DNA from: Candidatus Helarchaeota archaeon
GTDB taxonomy: Archaea; Asgardarchaeota; Lokiarchaeia; Helarchaeales; RDOG01
Direction of reading: 5' to 3'
Assembly (NCBI GenBank): GCA_019058315.1
Contig: JAHPZH010000008.1
Location: 124,001-188,000, forward strand
Length of the DNA stretch: 64,000 nt
Under the pieces are notes generated by a model. It was not told where the DNA came from. It did no database searches and saw only the letters and a program-made list of their open reading frames with translations. Shown here in pieces: positions 9,480-17,305 of this stretch. Numbering within the stretch: the stretch's first letter is position 1; each line of letters begins with the position of its first letter. The translations under genes and the position numbers were made by a program.

Positions 9480-9749
9480 TTAGCCTTGTTTGTAAACTAT
9501 GCCAGTTCCACCAGCTGGATAGCGGAATTTAATTGCATCAGCTTCACAAATTTGATAGCAACCACCACATTCTACACATTTCGATTGGTAATCGTCCACT
9601 AAGCTAGCAACACCATCTTTCATTTTCCAAAGATTCATAATACAAATTATAAGGCAACGACCACAACCAATACATCTTTCTTGATCTACTTGAATAAAAT
9701 CTCCAGTTCCAGGAATTCTTTCCATTAAATTTTTAACATCAATTTTCAT
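9480..9749 (-). CDS. FixX-like ferredoxin with two four-cysteine sites
   Basis: An 89-residue ferredoxin. One four-cysteine site is C-x2-C-x2-C-x3-C (CIGCGRCLIIC) and the second is C-x2-C-x2-C-x3-C (CVECGGCYQIC). It ends in FRYPAGGTGIVYKQG, which matches the C-terminal signature of FixX, the ferredoxin partner of FixC and of electron-transfer-flavoprotein:quinone oxidoreductase. Classical FixX keeps one cluster; here both sites look complete. It lies 21 bases after the FixC/geranylgeranyl-reductase-like flavoprotein and has a GAAGGG SD. The pair should act as an electron conduit; no FixAB/ETF genes are visible in the window. Confidence 0.85.
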   Translation of the reverse strand: MKIDVKNLMERIPGTGDFIQVDQERCIGCGRCLIICIMNLWKMKDGVASLVDDYQSKCVECGGCYQICEADAIKFRYPAGGTGIVYKQG

Positions 9750-9770
9750 AATTTTTTCCCTTCAATAGAT

Positions 9771-11186
9771 TTATTTTGGTACAGTAACCTTCAATTTATC
9801 TCGTTCCTTTTTTTTCCGGGGTTGTTTCTTTTTAGGAAGCATACTTTGTATTAAATCATTCATTGTGTTTATTTGATTAATGTCATCTCCCAAGACTTTA
9901 GAAAGTAAAGGAAATACCTCTTGCATAACAAATGGGATCATTTGGGGTGAATAACTACGAACTTTATCAATTATTTGCCGCACTCTTACGGTGTGAGGTT
10001 CCGACCAATCGTATATACCACCTAATACTTCCATCATCATTGGGACAAACCATTCCATCGTTTTTGGTTCGAACGGCAACTTTGACCATATGTGATATAA
10101 TTCAGCTCCTGATTCAAACTCAACTCCAACTGAGGTGTTTCGCCATTTTTCATCATATAATTTAAGGAAATTTTTTGAAGTATCACCTTCTGAAATTGCC
10201 TCTGCTGCTACTTCAGCCGCTGCTCTTCCTGTTACCATCGCGGGATAAATTCCTTCGGCTTCTAACGGACATGGAAAACCTCCAGCATCCCCAATAAGCA
10301 TCACATTATCGGTATGTGTGTCATAGGGATCTGACATCCATGGTAATAAATGTGCTTGAACTTCTCGGGGTTTTGCTTCTAGATTTTTAATTAATCTCTG
10401 AAAATAATCAAGATTAACCACCCGATTTAAATAATATAACGGATTTTTATCCCACCAAGTCAGCCAATTACCTAGACCAATATGAAATCCATCTCTAAAA
10501 AAGACTTGATATGCAGCAGGAAATGTTGCACCCCACCAGACGGCAAGAGCTTCTTCGCCCATAACTTTATCAATATTTTCTGGAGGCACATAAAAGTCAT
10601 ATTGTGGAACTATTGTTATTTGGTGTTGTTGCCATTTATATCTCAGACCTGATTTCTTTGCAACCATTGAAATTGCTCCATCAGCTCCAATGATAATACT
10701 AGCTCTATATTTTTCTCCTTTTTCATCAATTACACCAACGACTTTTCCTTTTTCTTTGATAAGATCTACAATTAAAGTTGATGTTTTTAGTTCTGCCCCC
10801 GCTTCTATGGCAAAATTACAAATCCATGGATCAAAATCCGATCTATAGCAATTCATTGTTATAAAACTCTTAGCGGGCTCATATGTTACCGATTCTGTAG
10901 GTCTTGCCATGACCATCCCAGCGACTTGATCATCCTTATTAATGAAGTAATTCCTGGCATAAACACCTGGTCTCAAAGAAGGGCATTTTTCGGGAGTTAA
11001 TTCTTTCATCATTTCTGGAAAATCGCGCCACATTCGTGGTCCTAAACCGCAACCTGAAGAATTTTTTTCCCCAGATTTGCGACCTCGCTCAAAAAAGATT
11101 GTCTTTAATCCTTTTTCAGCTGCAACTTTTGCGGCGACTGAGCCTCCTGGCCCAGCACCAACAATTATAACATCATAGGTTTTCAA
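9771..11186 (-). CDS. FixC / geranylgeranyl-reductase family flavoprotein
   Basis: A 471-residue FAD protein: VGAGPGGSVAAK at residues 9-20 is the FAD-binding GxGxxG loop, followed by E-x-G at the end of strand 2, IIGADGA near the middle and MLIGDAGGFPCPLEAEGI (about 300-317), the second FAD motif of the geranylgeranyl reductase/FixC/ETF-QO group. The C-terminus is lysine-rich. Archaeal members saturate isoprenoid lipids; FixC members move electrons from ETF. The directly following FixX-like ferredoxin favours the FixC role. The start is TTG, with AGGAGG nine bases before it, and a TATA-like element lies about 30 bases upstream. Confidence 0.85.
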   Translation of the reverse strand: MKTYDVIIVGAGPGGSVAAKVAAEKGLKTIFFERGRKSGEKNSSGCGLGPRMWRDFPEMMKELTPEKCPSLRPGVYARNYFINKDDQVAGMVMARPTESVTYEPAKSFITMNCYRSDFDPWICNFAIEAGAELKTSTLIVDLIKEKGKVVGVIDEKGEKYRASIIIGADGAISMVAKKSGLRYKWQQHQITIVPQYDFYVPPENIDKVMGEEALAVWWGATFPAAYQVFFRDGFHIGLGNWLTWWDKNPLYYLNRVVNLDYFQRLIKNLEAKPREVQAHLLPWMSDPYDTHTDNVMLIGDAGGFPCPLEAEGIYPAMVTGRAAAEVAAEAISEGDTSKNFLKLYDEKWRNTSVGVEFESGAELYHIWSKLPFEPKTMEWFVPMMMEVLGGIYDWSEPHTVRVRQIIDKVRSYSPQMIPFVMQEVFPLLSKVLGDDINQINTMNDLIQSMLPKKKQPRKKKERDKLKVTVPK

Positions 11187-11497
11187 TAATTATAACCTCC
11201 TATGCAGTATTAATATATAAATTTTAAAGAAGAACAAATTGAGATATGTTAATTTCAAGCTAAAATATAAAGTATTTTAATTTTAAAATTCAATGACTTA
11301 GCAGTATTTATAAATTTTAACTAAATAATCAAGAATTAATAAATAAAAGTATTAAAATTTAGAATATAAATTGTCTGAAAAAAGCTATTATAAATATCTG
11401 ATAAAAGATAATTTAAAAATATAAGATATATTGAATTTATTGAGACTACCAGTTAAACAATTTTTTCCTTACAATTTAATTCCAAAATAATAGATAT
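11187..11497. other. Intergenic stretch, AT-rich, promoter for the FixC-like gene only
   Basis: About 310 bases without a convincing gene. The right half is simple AT-rich sequence downstream of the SCP2-like gene; the left end holds the TATA-like element and SD of the FixC-like gene. I saw no tRNA, repeat or hairpin. Confidence 0.5.
11210..11226 (-). promoter_or_regulatory. TATA-like element before the FixC-like gene
   Basis: On the minus strand the sequence reads AAATTTATATATTAA, ending about 24 bases before the TTG start and just upstream of the AGGAGG SD. That spacing implies a short leader. Position and composition are the only evidence. Confidence 0.45.
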
Positions 11498-12109
11498 TTA
11501 GTCTTCTTTATAATAATCTGATACTTCTCCAGTAATCAATTTACTAACTTTAAGACCAGTTCCAAGCCTTCGAAGTGGTTTTATTGATACTCGTTTTTTC
11601 ATCATTAGCCATACTACTTTCATTAGATTTTTTAATTTAGTGAAAAATCCTCCGGCCAGAACTCCAGCGACAGCCCCAATATCTGAAAAATTTCCTTTAA
11701 GTACGAGAGTAACATCCTCATATATCCAATCCTTGTATTTTAATTTTGGAGTCTCACATTTTATACATTTCTCTATTGTAATAATCTTAATAGGATCAAA
11801 TAATTCCTCTTGATAAACCCTTCCTGTTAAATCTAATTGTTTTTCTTCTGTATTCAGATCCTTCCATTTCCCTTGCCATCCACATTTCTTACAAGTTATT
11901 TTGGGAGTTGAATAACTCTTATAGGTTACCCAGTTTCCTTCTCCTACACCGAAATTGATCACGACGGCTTCATGCTCATCAGGTAAAATAAATTCTACAG
12001 TTTTTCCTTGAATTTTATTTTTTACATATAATTCTTCCCGTTCTTCTGGGGATAATCCCTCAACACATCCAACAAATAATTCGCCTAAAGTTTCTCCTAC
12101 TGATTTCAA
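11498..12109 (-). CDS. SCP2-like protein interrupted by a zinc ribbon (tentative)
   Basis: A 203-residue protein. Residues 30-60 and 130-195 look like two halves of a sterol-carrier-protein-2/lipid-binding fold (EFILPDEHEAVVINFGVGEG, then DVTLVLKGNFSDIGAVAG and a late glycine-rich helix). Between them is a zinc ribbon of two C-x2-C knuckles (CKKCGW about 73-78, CIKCET about 114-119). If right, it would bind a lipid or acyl substrate while the ribbon gives structure or docking. The start is TTG with GGAGGG six bases before it. It follows copy 1 of the five-member family by 33 bases and closes the AprBA-like operon. The SCP2 reading is by eye and uncertain; the zinc knuckles are clear. Confidence 0.5.
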   Translation of the reverse strand: MKSVGETLGELFVGCVEGLSPEEREELYVKNKIQGKTVEFILPDEHEAVVINFGVGEGNWVTYKSYSTPKITCKKCGWQGKWKDLNTEEKQLDLTGRVYQEELFDPIKIITIEKCIKCETPKLKYKDWIYEDVTLVLKGNFSDIGAVAGVLAGGFFTKLKNLMKVVWLMMKKRVSIKPLRRLGTGLKVSKLITGEVSDYYKED

Positions 12110-12142
12110 TTCAAACCCTCCAAAATCTCATTCCTTCATTCA

Positions 12143-13297
12143 TTATTTTCTCCCAATTCCAATATTAGTAATATGTTCCTTCCCATAGAATTCTTGTGAT
12201 GGTGTTTTATGGGTAATGTCTGTATAAATTCCATTTAATACTTCATCTTCAGTTAATCCCCATTCATAAGGCATAACCCTAGTACCTTTTGGGTAAACCC
12301 AATCGAACTCTTCCTTTTTAAACTTCTTCTTATTTTTTAAATCAGGAGGTGTGCAACCTAAAGTTTGTCTTGGAGTAGTCACGCCTCTCTCCTTCCAAGT
12401 TTTAATTAAAAAGTCCCAAAATTCTGGTACCTCTTCTCTAAAAAATTCCTGCATTTTTGGCTCAAACCCGTTAATAAATAATCTGTGAGATGTAAGTAAA
12501 CCTGCTAATTTCATTGTCCATTCGGGGCGTCCCATTGTAGTTAATACATTAAAAATTGGTGGCCAAGGCACGTAACAAAACCAAGGAATTGGACGCCCAT
12601 ATACTTTTTGAGCAACAATTCCATCCCATATACCTGCAAGAGAACTCCAGCTTGATGGTTCTGAAAACAAATTAATTGCTGCTGAAAACCAAACCATACA
12701 CATAGAATAAGCTGAATTTGCCCATTGCGGACTTCTTTCATTCCTAATATCTTTTAAAACGTCTAATATATAAAATCCTGCTTTAGTAAAATTCTTAGTA
12801 TTTTTAGGAATCTCACGAAGTCGCAAACCTCTTTTAATGTGCCTTCGCTCGAATACTTCATCATCGCTATAGAGATACCAATAATCTACAGGAACTCCAT
12901 CCTCCATATGACCATTTATAAGCATCTCTAACTCATAATTTGCATCATTTAAAACAATAAATGTTATATCAGTTGATTCACCATAAATGAGTTTTGTACT
13001 TCCCATTTGTAAATCAGATCTAACATATAAAACTGGAGGAAAAAACCACGTAGTTAATACATTTTCAGGATCTTTTATTTCACCACTCATGACTTTTTTA
13101 GCAGAATCAACTGCGATTTTAAATTTTTCATGCATAAATTCTGAACCACTATTCATGAATTTAACTTCTGGATCAGTTGTTTTTTCAGTCCAATACTCAT
13201 GTCCGAGTTCTTGAAATAATCTCCAAAGATGTTCCCCTAAAGGTATTAATGACTTTGAGGGAAAATCTTCTGGAATATCACCATAAGTGTGTACCAT
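12143..13297 (-). CDS. Unrecognised family with H-x-E-D-G-x-P-V motif, copy 1
   Basis: A 384-residue soluble protein belonging to a family with five members in this window; I do not recognise it. Shared landmarks in order: YGDIPEDF near the N-terminus, FPP-x6-R-x-DL, KLIYGES-x-DITF, GHMEDGVPVDYW, FERRHIKRGLRLREIPK, DIRNERSPQWA, CYVPWPP, RQTL-x5-PPDLK, FDWVYP, DITHKT and a final GIGRK. Invariant His, Glu/Asp and Arg suggest a catalytic or metal/cofactor site, but no known motif fits. The ATG has GAGG upstream. It lies 82 bases after the AprA-like flavoprotein and 33 before the SCP2-like gene, so it is probably co-transcribed with redox partners. Confidence 0.85.
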   Translation of the reverse strand: MVHTYGDIPEDFPSKSLIPLGEHLWRLFQELGHEYWTEKTTDPEVKFMNSGSEFMHEKFKIAVDSAKKVMSGEIKDPENVLTTWFFPPVLYVRSDLQMGSTKLIYGESTDITFIVLNDANYELEMLINGHMEDGVPVDYWYLYSDDEVFERRHIKRGLRLREIPKNTKNFTKAGFYILDVLKDIRNERSPQWANSAYSMCMVWFSAAINLFSEPSSWSSLAGIWDGIVAQKVYGRPIPWFCYVPWPPIFNVLTTMGRPEWTMKLAGLLTSHRLFINGFEPKMQEFFREEVPEFWDFLIKTWKERGVTTPRQTLGCTPPDLKNKKKFKKEEFDWVYPKGTRVMPYEWGLTEDEVLNGIYTDITHKTPSQEFYGKEHITNIGIGRK

Positions 13298-13379
13298 AAA
13301 TTATCTTCCTCTAATTATTATTTCTGGTTTTATAATTGTTCGATAATTATTTGATTTTTATTTGAAATGGATAGTTCTT

Positions 13380-15347
13380 TTATAACTCACAGTGTTTTTT
13401 ATAATTCTCTTCCAATGATGGAGCATACGGAGGTTGTATATGGTAATCCACTGGTACAGATCTTGATTTTACTTGGTCATCTTCCTTCCAAATTACAATT
13501 AATTTTTTATCGTGTTCCTTATCTTTTTTTGGATAGTCTATTCTTATATGACCTAATCCCCAGTCGGTACCTTTTCTTAAAAGACTTGTATGTATTATTG
13601 TCTCCCCTACAGTAATTACGGTAAAACATTCTAATGCTCTGACCAATTCACGAGGATTTCTTGCATAAACTTGTTGTCCTTCAACATCTTTAATCTCTTT
13701 CAGCCATCGTAATCCCAATTTTAAAATATTTTCATGTTTAAACTCTCCGCAATATTCTTGCATCTTGACAGTAATTCCCATCATGAGCTCTTTCCATCCT
13801 ATTCCTTCTTCTCGATTAATAGGTGCATATACTCTAGCCTTCTCCATTTCAACTTGTTTCCTGTCGATTATTGGATCAGGTGCATTTAGTGCATATTTTA
13901 CAGCTATTCTACCCGCATATCTCCCAGTAGCTGCTGCTTGGCTGTGATCAAGACCACCCCATCCGTTCATTCCAGCTACGTATAGTCCTTCAAGGTTTGT
14001 TTTTAGATCCCAATCAAATAATAGACCACCACTACCTACAGATGGACCCCTGTATTGAGATGGAGGATCTCCCATAAACCAAGCTGGAAAAAGATAATGG
14101 TTAGGAGGATGAACAGGTACTTGAAGCAAGTCTTTTTCGGGATCAAATCCGGCTTCTGTGTAATTCTGATATACAGGTACGCGAGTTTTTCCTTCATTGC
14201 CAACCATGAGACCAAATATTACTCTTCGCTCAAGTTCTGGCATACTGGGTAAATCAGCATATAATGGTAATTTAACTTCACCTTTTTTTATCATGTTTGG
14301 TAAATTTGGTGTAATCATAGGAGCTGAATATTTCCATCTCATTTTATAGGGAAATATAGGCACACCTACAAGAGATAATTTTTGTTTTGATGCATTTAGA
14401 GATCGCTTTTCTACAGGTAAAGTTTTCATACTTCTATCTACCCATGGTATTTCCTTTCCATCAGCGTCTATTACTGTAGTAGGAAACCAAGTCTTTTCAT
14501 GAAAACCAGTTCCAAGGAAAGGAGACATAAATTGACCTGGATTATAAAAAGATCTTTCCATTAATGCTAACTCAGCTCCAGCATTCCAAGCAATAGAAAA
14601 CCCTTCTCCTGTACTATTTGGACAAAGCATAGACCAGCCCATTCCATTCCTATCGGTAGAAAAAACCCAAGGATTTGCAGCTATAGACATGCAAAGGATG
14701 GTGGCTTTTGCCTTGAAGATATAGAATTCCCCAGTTCTAGCATTTACACCTGTTGCACCGACTACTCTTGCTCCTTGCTTACCTCCTTCGGTTAAGAGGC
14801 TAGTAATCATAACTCTTTCATACATTGGGACTTTAAGACGCTTTAATTCATCATAATAATACTTCTTGATTTTAGCCCCTCCACGGACACGAACTATGAA
14901 TTTACTTTCATAATTATAAGCAAATAACATCTTTGATTCTTCATCTCTGAATGGAGCACCCTTGAATTCATCATCTACATCCCTTAAAGGAAGACCCCAT
15001 TTTTCCGCATCAAGTAGGCAATCATAACTTTCTTTACATTGAATGTATCGGGAGATTCCAGGATCAAAAACCGCTTCATCTGCTATAGCATTTGTCAGTT
15101 CTTCAGCTGAAACTTTACAAAATGGTGCAGTACAAGGAAAATTCCAGTGATCGACTCCAGCTCCACCAGAACCACTTGAAATTATAGGACCCTTATCGAC
15201 TAGAATTACCTTACTCCCTTTATTTGCGGCAGATATAGCTGCATAACACCCAGCAACTCCCCCACCTAAAACAAGGACATCTCCGATTACTTCATTTTCT
15301 TCACCATACTTAACAGGATATGGCCATTCTGGCAAATTTTCTTCCAT
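13380..15347 (-). CDS. AprA / fumarate-reductase-family flavoprotein
   Basis: A 655-residue FAD protein. LVLGGGVAGCYAA (about 26-38) is the dinucleotide loop, and the C-terminal FAD contact reads GLYVAGMNGWGGLDHSQAAATGRYAG (in the 470-500 region), then a helical C-terminal domain. The overall length and the 4Fe-4S partner next door resemble adenylylsulfate reductase AprAB, but dissimilatory sulfate-reduction genes (sat, dsr, qmo) are absent here, so a different substrate is likely. The family also includes fumarate reductases and ketosteroid dehydrogenases. It follows the AprB-like gene by 48 bases. Electrons presumably pass between its FAD and the AprB-like clusters. Family confident, reaction unknown. 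Confidence 0.82.
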   Translation of the reverse strand: MEENLPEWPYPVKYGEENEVIGDVLVLGGGVAGCYAAISAANKGSKVILVDKGPIISSGSGGAGVDHWNFPCTAPFCKVSAEELTNAIADEAVFDPGISRYIQCKESYDCLLDAEKWGLPLRDVDDEFKGAPFRDEESKMLFAYNYESKFIVRVRGGAKIKKYYYDELKRLKVPMYERVMITSLLTEGGKQGARVVGATGVNARTGEFYIFKAKATILCMSIAANPWVFSTDRNGMGWSMLCPNSTGEGFSIAWNAGAELALMERSFYNPGQFMSPFLGTGFHEKTWFPTTVIDADGKEIPWVDRSMKTLPVEKRSLNASKQKLSLVGVPIFPYKMRWKYSAPMITPNLPNMIKKGEVKLPLYADLPSMPELERRVIFGLMVGNEGKTRVPVYQNYTEAGFDPEKDLLQVPVHPPNHYLFPAWFMGDPPSQYRGPSVGSGGLLFDWDLKTNLEGLYVAGMNGWGGLDHSQAAATGRYAGRIAVKYALNAPDPIIDRKQVEMEKARVYAPINREEGIGWKELMMGITVKMQEYCGEFKHENILKLGLRWLKEIKDVEGQQVYARNPRELVRALECFTVITVGETIIHTSLLRKGTDWGLGHIRIDYPKKDKEHDKKLIVIWKEDDQVKSRSVPVDYHIQPPYAPSLEENYKKHCEL

Positions 15348-15395
15348 ATTTTTTCACATTCTTCTAATTTTTAATAAAGATTTAATAGAAAATCT

Positions 15396-15734
15396 TCACC
15401 CAATAGGTGGTTTTCGTTTGTATTTTGGTGGGTTTTTCATTCCTACTCGAAAAAATTCTCCCGTATCTTTCCTTATCCAACCCACTTTTTGATTTAATGG
15501 ATGATAAAACTTGATGGCTCCTGGTCGTTGACAATATTGCACACAGTTTCCACAAAACCAGCATTCATCGGGATATAATACAATTGGAGGTTTTCCTTTA
15601 ACTGGATTTGGCATCAAAACATCCCTTCTACACACATCAACACATGTATTACAACCATTACAAATTTCTTGATTAAATTTTACAGGTTGGCATGGCATAG
15701 CGGGATTTGGAACCATATAGGCTTTATATTTCAT
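15396..15734 (-). CDS. AprB-like ferredoxin, two [4Fe-4S] clusters
   Basis: The 112 residues hold two four-cysteine groups: Cys25, 28, 31, 35 and Cys58, 61, 64, 68. The second group sits in DECWFCGNCVQYC, much like the P-x-x-CW-x-C-x-x-C segment of adenylylsulfate reductase beta subunits, and the tail (GWIRKDTGEFFRVG) continues beyond the clusters as AprB does. It is the first gene of an apparent four-gene minus-strand operon: AprB-like, AprA-like, family copy 1, SCP2/zinc protein. A strong TATA-like element sits about 23-36 bases before the ATG, implying a very short leader. Confidence 0.85.
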   Translation of the reverse strand: MKYKAYMVPNPAMPCQPVKFNQEICNGCNTCVDVCRRDVLMPNPVKGKPPIVLYPDECWFCGNCVQYCQRPGAIKFYHPLNQKVGWIRKDTGEFFRVGMKNPPKYKRKPPIG

Positions 15735-16144
15735 ATAGAAACAACACCGTTAATATTTTATATATAAAAAACGTTCAAGACTTCAGTTATTCAACCATAT
15801 TTATAAAAATTCACTTAAAAAACATAAATTAGCAATATCTATATGATAATTTAGCCATTCAATTATCATACATTAGCAAATTTCAAAAATAATGAGTTAA
15901 AATGGTTGATTATAAAATGAATTGTGAGGATTGGCTAAATTTATGCATAAAATTTTACTTAGATTCTTCTAAAATTCGAAAAAATTAATACAATTCATAT
16001 CTTAAAATCCAATAAAATAGAATTTCGATATATAATTTTTTTCAATAGAAAAGATATTTTATTATTTAATTAAAATGATAGTTTAAATTTGAAATCTTTT
16101 AATTTTAAATGGAGTAAAATTTTTGGTGGAAAGGTGAATCTGTC
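15735..16144. other. Divergent promoter region, AT-rich
   Basis: About 410 bases between the AprB-like gene and the PadR-type regulator. The left end carries the AprB promoter; the right end carries an AAAGGTG SD for the regulator. An ATG at 16109 is followed by a stop after two codons. Nothing else coding or RNA-like is evident. A divergent regulator next to an operon often controls that operon. Confidence 0.5.
15757..15770 (-). promoter_or_regulatory. TATA-like element of the AprBA-like operon
   Basis: The minus strand reads TTTTTATATATAAA about 23-36 bases before the ATG at 15734. It is the clearest TATA box in the redox region and predicts a near-leaderless transcript. Confidence 0.5.
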
Positions 16145-16147
16145 ACG
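16130..16147 (+). promoter_or_regulatory. SD motif 8 nt before an in-frame ACG, possible near-cognate start
   Basis: AAAGGTG at 16130-16136 is followed after exactly 8 bases by ACG at 16145-16147, in frame with the PadR-methyltransferase gene. No in-frame ATG, GTG or TTG occurs between the upstream TAA (16112-16114) and the TTG at 16214, which would cut off the first PadR helix. The same motif and spacing precede ATT in the gene ending at 36209. Confidence 0.4.
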
Positions 16148-17020
16148 AATATAACAAATATTGATGATTCTGATAGTTTCGATCGTATTGGATGGTTTCA
16201 AATTCAATTATTATTGCAATTAGCATTTAAACCAAAATATGGATATGAAATAATTAATGACTTAAAATTAAATAATATAAATATTTCAACTGGTCAGATT
16301 TATCCCGCATTAAAGAAACTTGTGAATATAAATTACCTAAAAACTTTTTCTAAAAGGGGACGGGCTGCAAAAAGAAAATATTATCAAATAACAGATAAAG
16401 GATTAAATGCCCTTCAAAAAACCATTCGCTCAATTCTTATAAATCTTATACCAGTTATGTATTCTTTTTTAGGAGAGCTTAAAGATAGATTATTTAATAA
16501 ATATAAAATTAATAGGGGAGATGTAATATTCTTATATTCTTATCCAATAAAACAAGCTTTAATAGATTTAGCTCGATTGGTAGGAGACACAGGTAAATTA
16601 TTAATATCTGTCAATAATGATTTAACTCGTCAAACAATCCTGGATCTTGCGGTATTCTATAATTTTGAAAATGTTATCATACCAATTACAGTAAATGATG
16701 ACTTTAAACTTGGTTGTGAAAGGGGAATAGCAGATAAAGCTATATTGATGCTCTTTCAAAGAGAGAAAAAGATTGATTTGCTTTTAAAGGAGACTTTACA
16801 AGTTCTTAAACCAAAGGGGAAATTATTTTCACTTTCAACAAAATTAAATATATTTAGTGAGACCTTCTTAGCCTTTTTCGATTTCTTTGCTCTTCTAGAG
16901 TTCTTCAATGGTTACACAGAACATGAATTAAAAGCTTTATGTGAAAAGTTAGGATTAGATATTGAACAAACAGAAGATATTAAAAAAATAATTATAGTTG
17001 AAGCTAGAAAAAAGGATTAA
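16145..17020 (+). CDS. PadR-type winged-helix regulator fused to a methyltransferase-like domain
   Basis: N-terminal residues form a PadR-type winged helix: a first helix WFQIQLLLQLAF, then KYGYEIINDL, STGQIYPALKKLV and RAAKRKYYQITDKG, all hallmarks of PadR/phenolic-acid-type repressors. The remaining ~170 residues look like a Rossmann-type SAM methyltransferase remnant: KETLQVLKPKGKLFSLSTK and a late ALCEKLGLDIEQTE segment, with a degenerate SAM loop. The second domain may sense a ligand rather than methylate. The start is uncertain: TTG at 16214 would remove half of helix 1, so I place it at an ACG with an SD, as inference. It is divergent from the AprBA-like operon and upstream of family copy 2, so it may regulate either. 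Confidence 0.7.
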   Translation, partial: TNITNIDDSDSFDRIGWFQIQLLLQLAFKPKYGYEIINDLKLNNINISTGQIYPALKKLVNINYLKTFSKRGRAAKRKYYQITDKGLNALQKTIRSILINLIPVMYSFLGELKDRLFNKYKINRGDVIFLYSYPIKQALIDLARLVGDTGKLLISVNNDLTRQTILDLAVFYNFENVIIPITVNDDFKLGCERGIADKAILMLFQREKKIDLLLKETLQVLKPKGKLFSLSTKLNIFSETFLAFFDFFALLEFFNGYTEHELKALCEKLGLDIEQTEDIKKIIIVEARKKD

Positions 17021-17284
17021 TATTTCTAATTTGATTATTATAAATCTTTTTTGATAATTTAAATACACATTTTTTAATTATTTATAATATTATTACAATC
17101 GTTAGTGGTTTATCTCTATTTATATCATTATTATTTCGAAATTAAAACATTAGAATAATTTATCTATAGTTTGATTGTTATATTGCTAAAATAAGATAAT
17201 TAGATGAAAACATATATTGTATAAGATACAAATTTAATATACGGATATATTATAAATTATTAAAATATTTATTCTTTAAAAATA

Positions 17285-17305
17285 ACAAGTCCTGGAGGGA
17301 CTTGT
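17285..17305 (+). promoter_or_regulatory. Hairpin holding the SD of family copy 2
   Basis: ACAAGTCC (17285-17292) and GGACTTGT (17298-17305) are perfect 8-base inverted arms around a 5-base loop, and the second arm abuts the ATG at 17306. The SD GGAGGG (17294-17299) lies in the loop and first bases of the 3' arm. Folded RNA would hide part of the SD, or the palindrome could be a protein-binding site. Confidence 0.6.

Noticed and set aside
13380..15734. Dissimilatory sulfate reduction (AprAB)
   Set aside because: Flavoprotein and ferredoxin resemble AprAB, but sat, qmo and dsr genes are missing and the neighbours are unrelated to sulfur metabolism.
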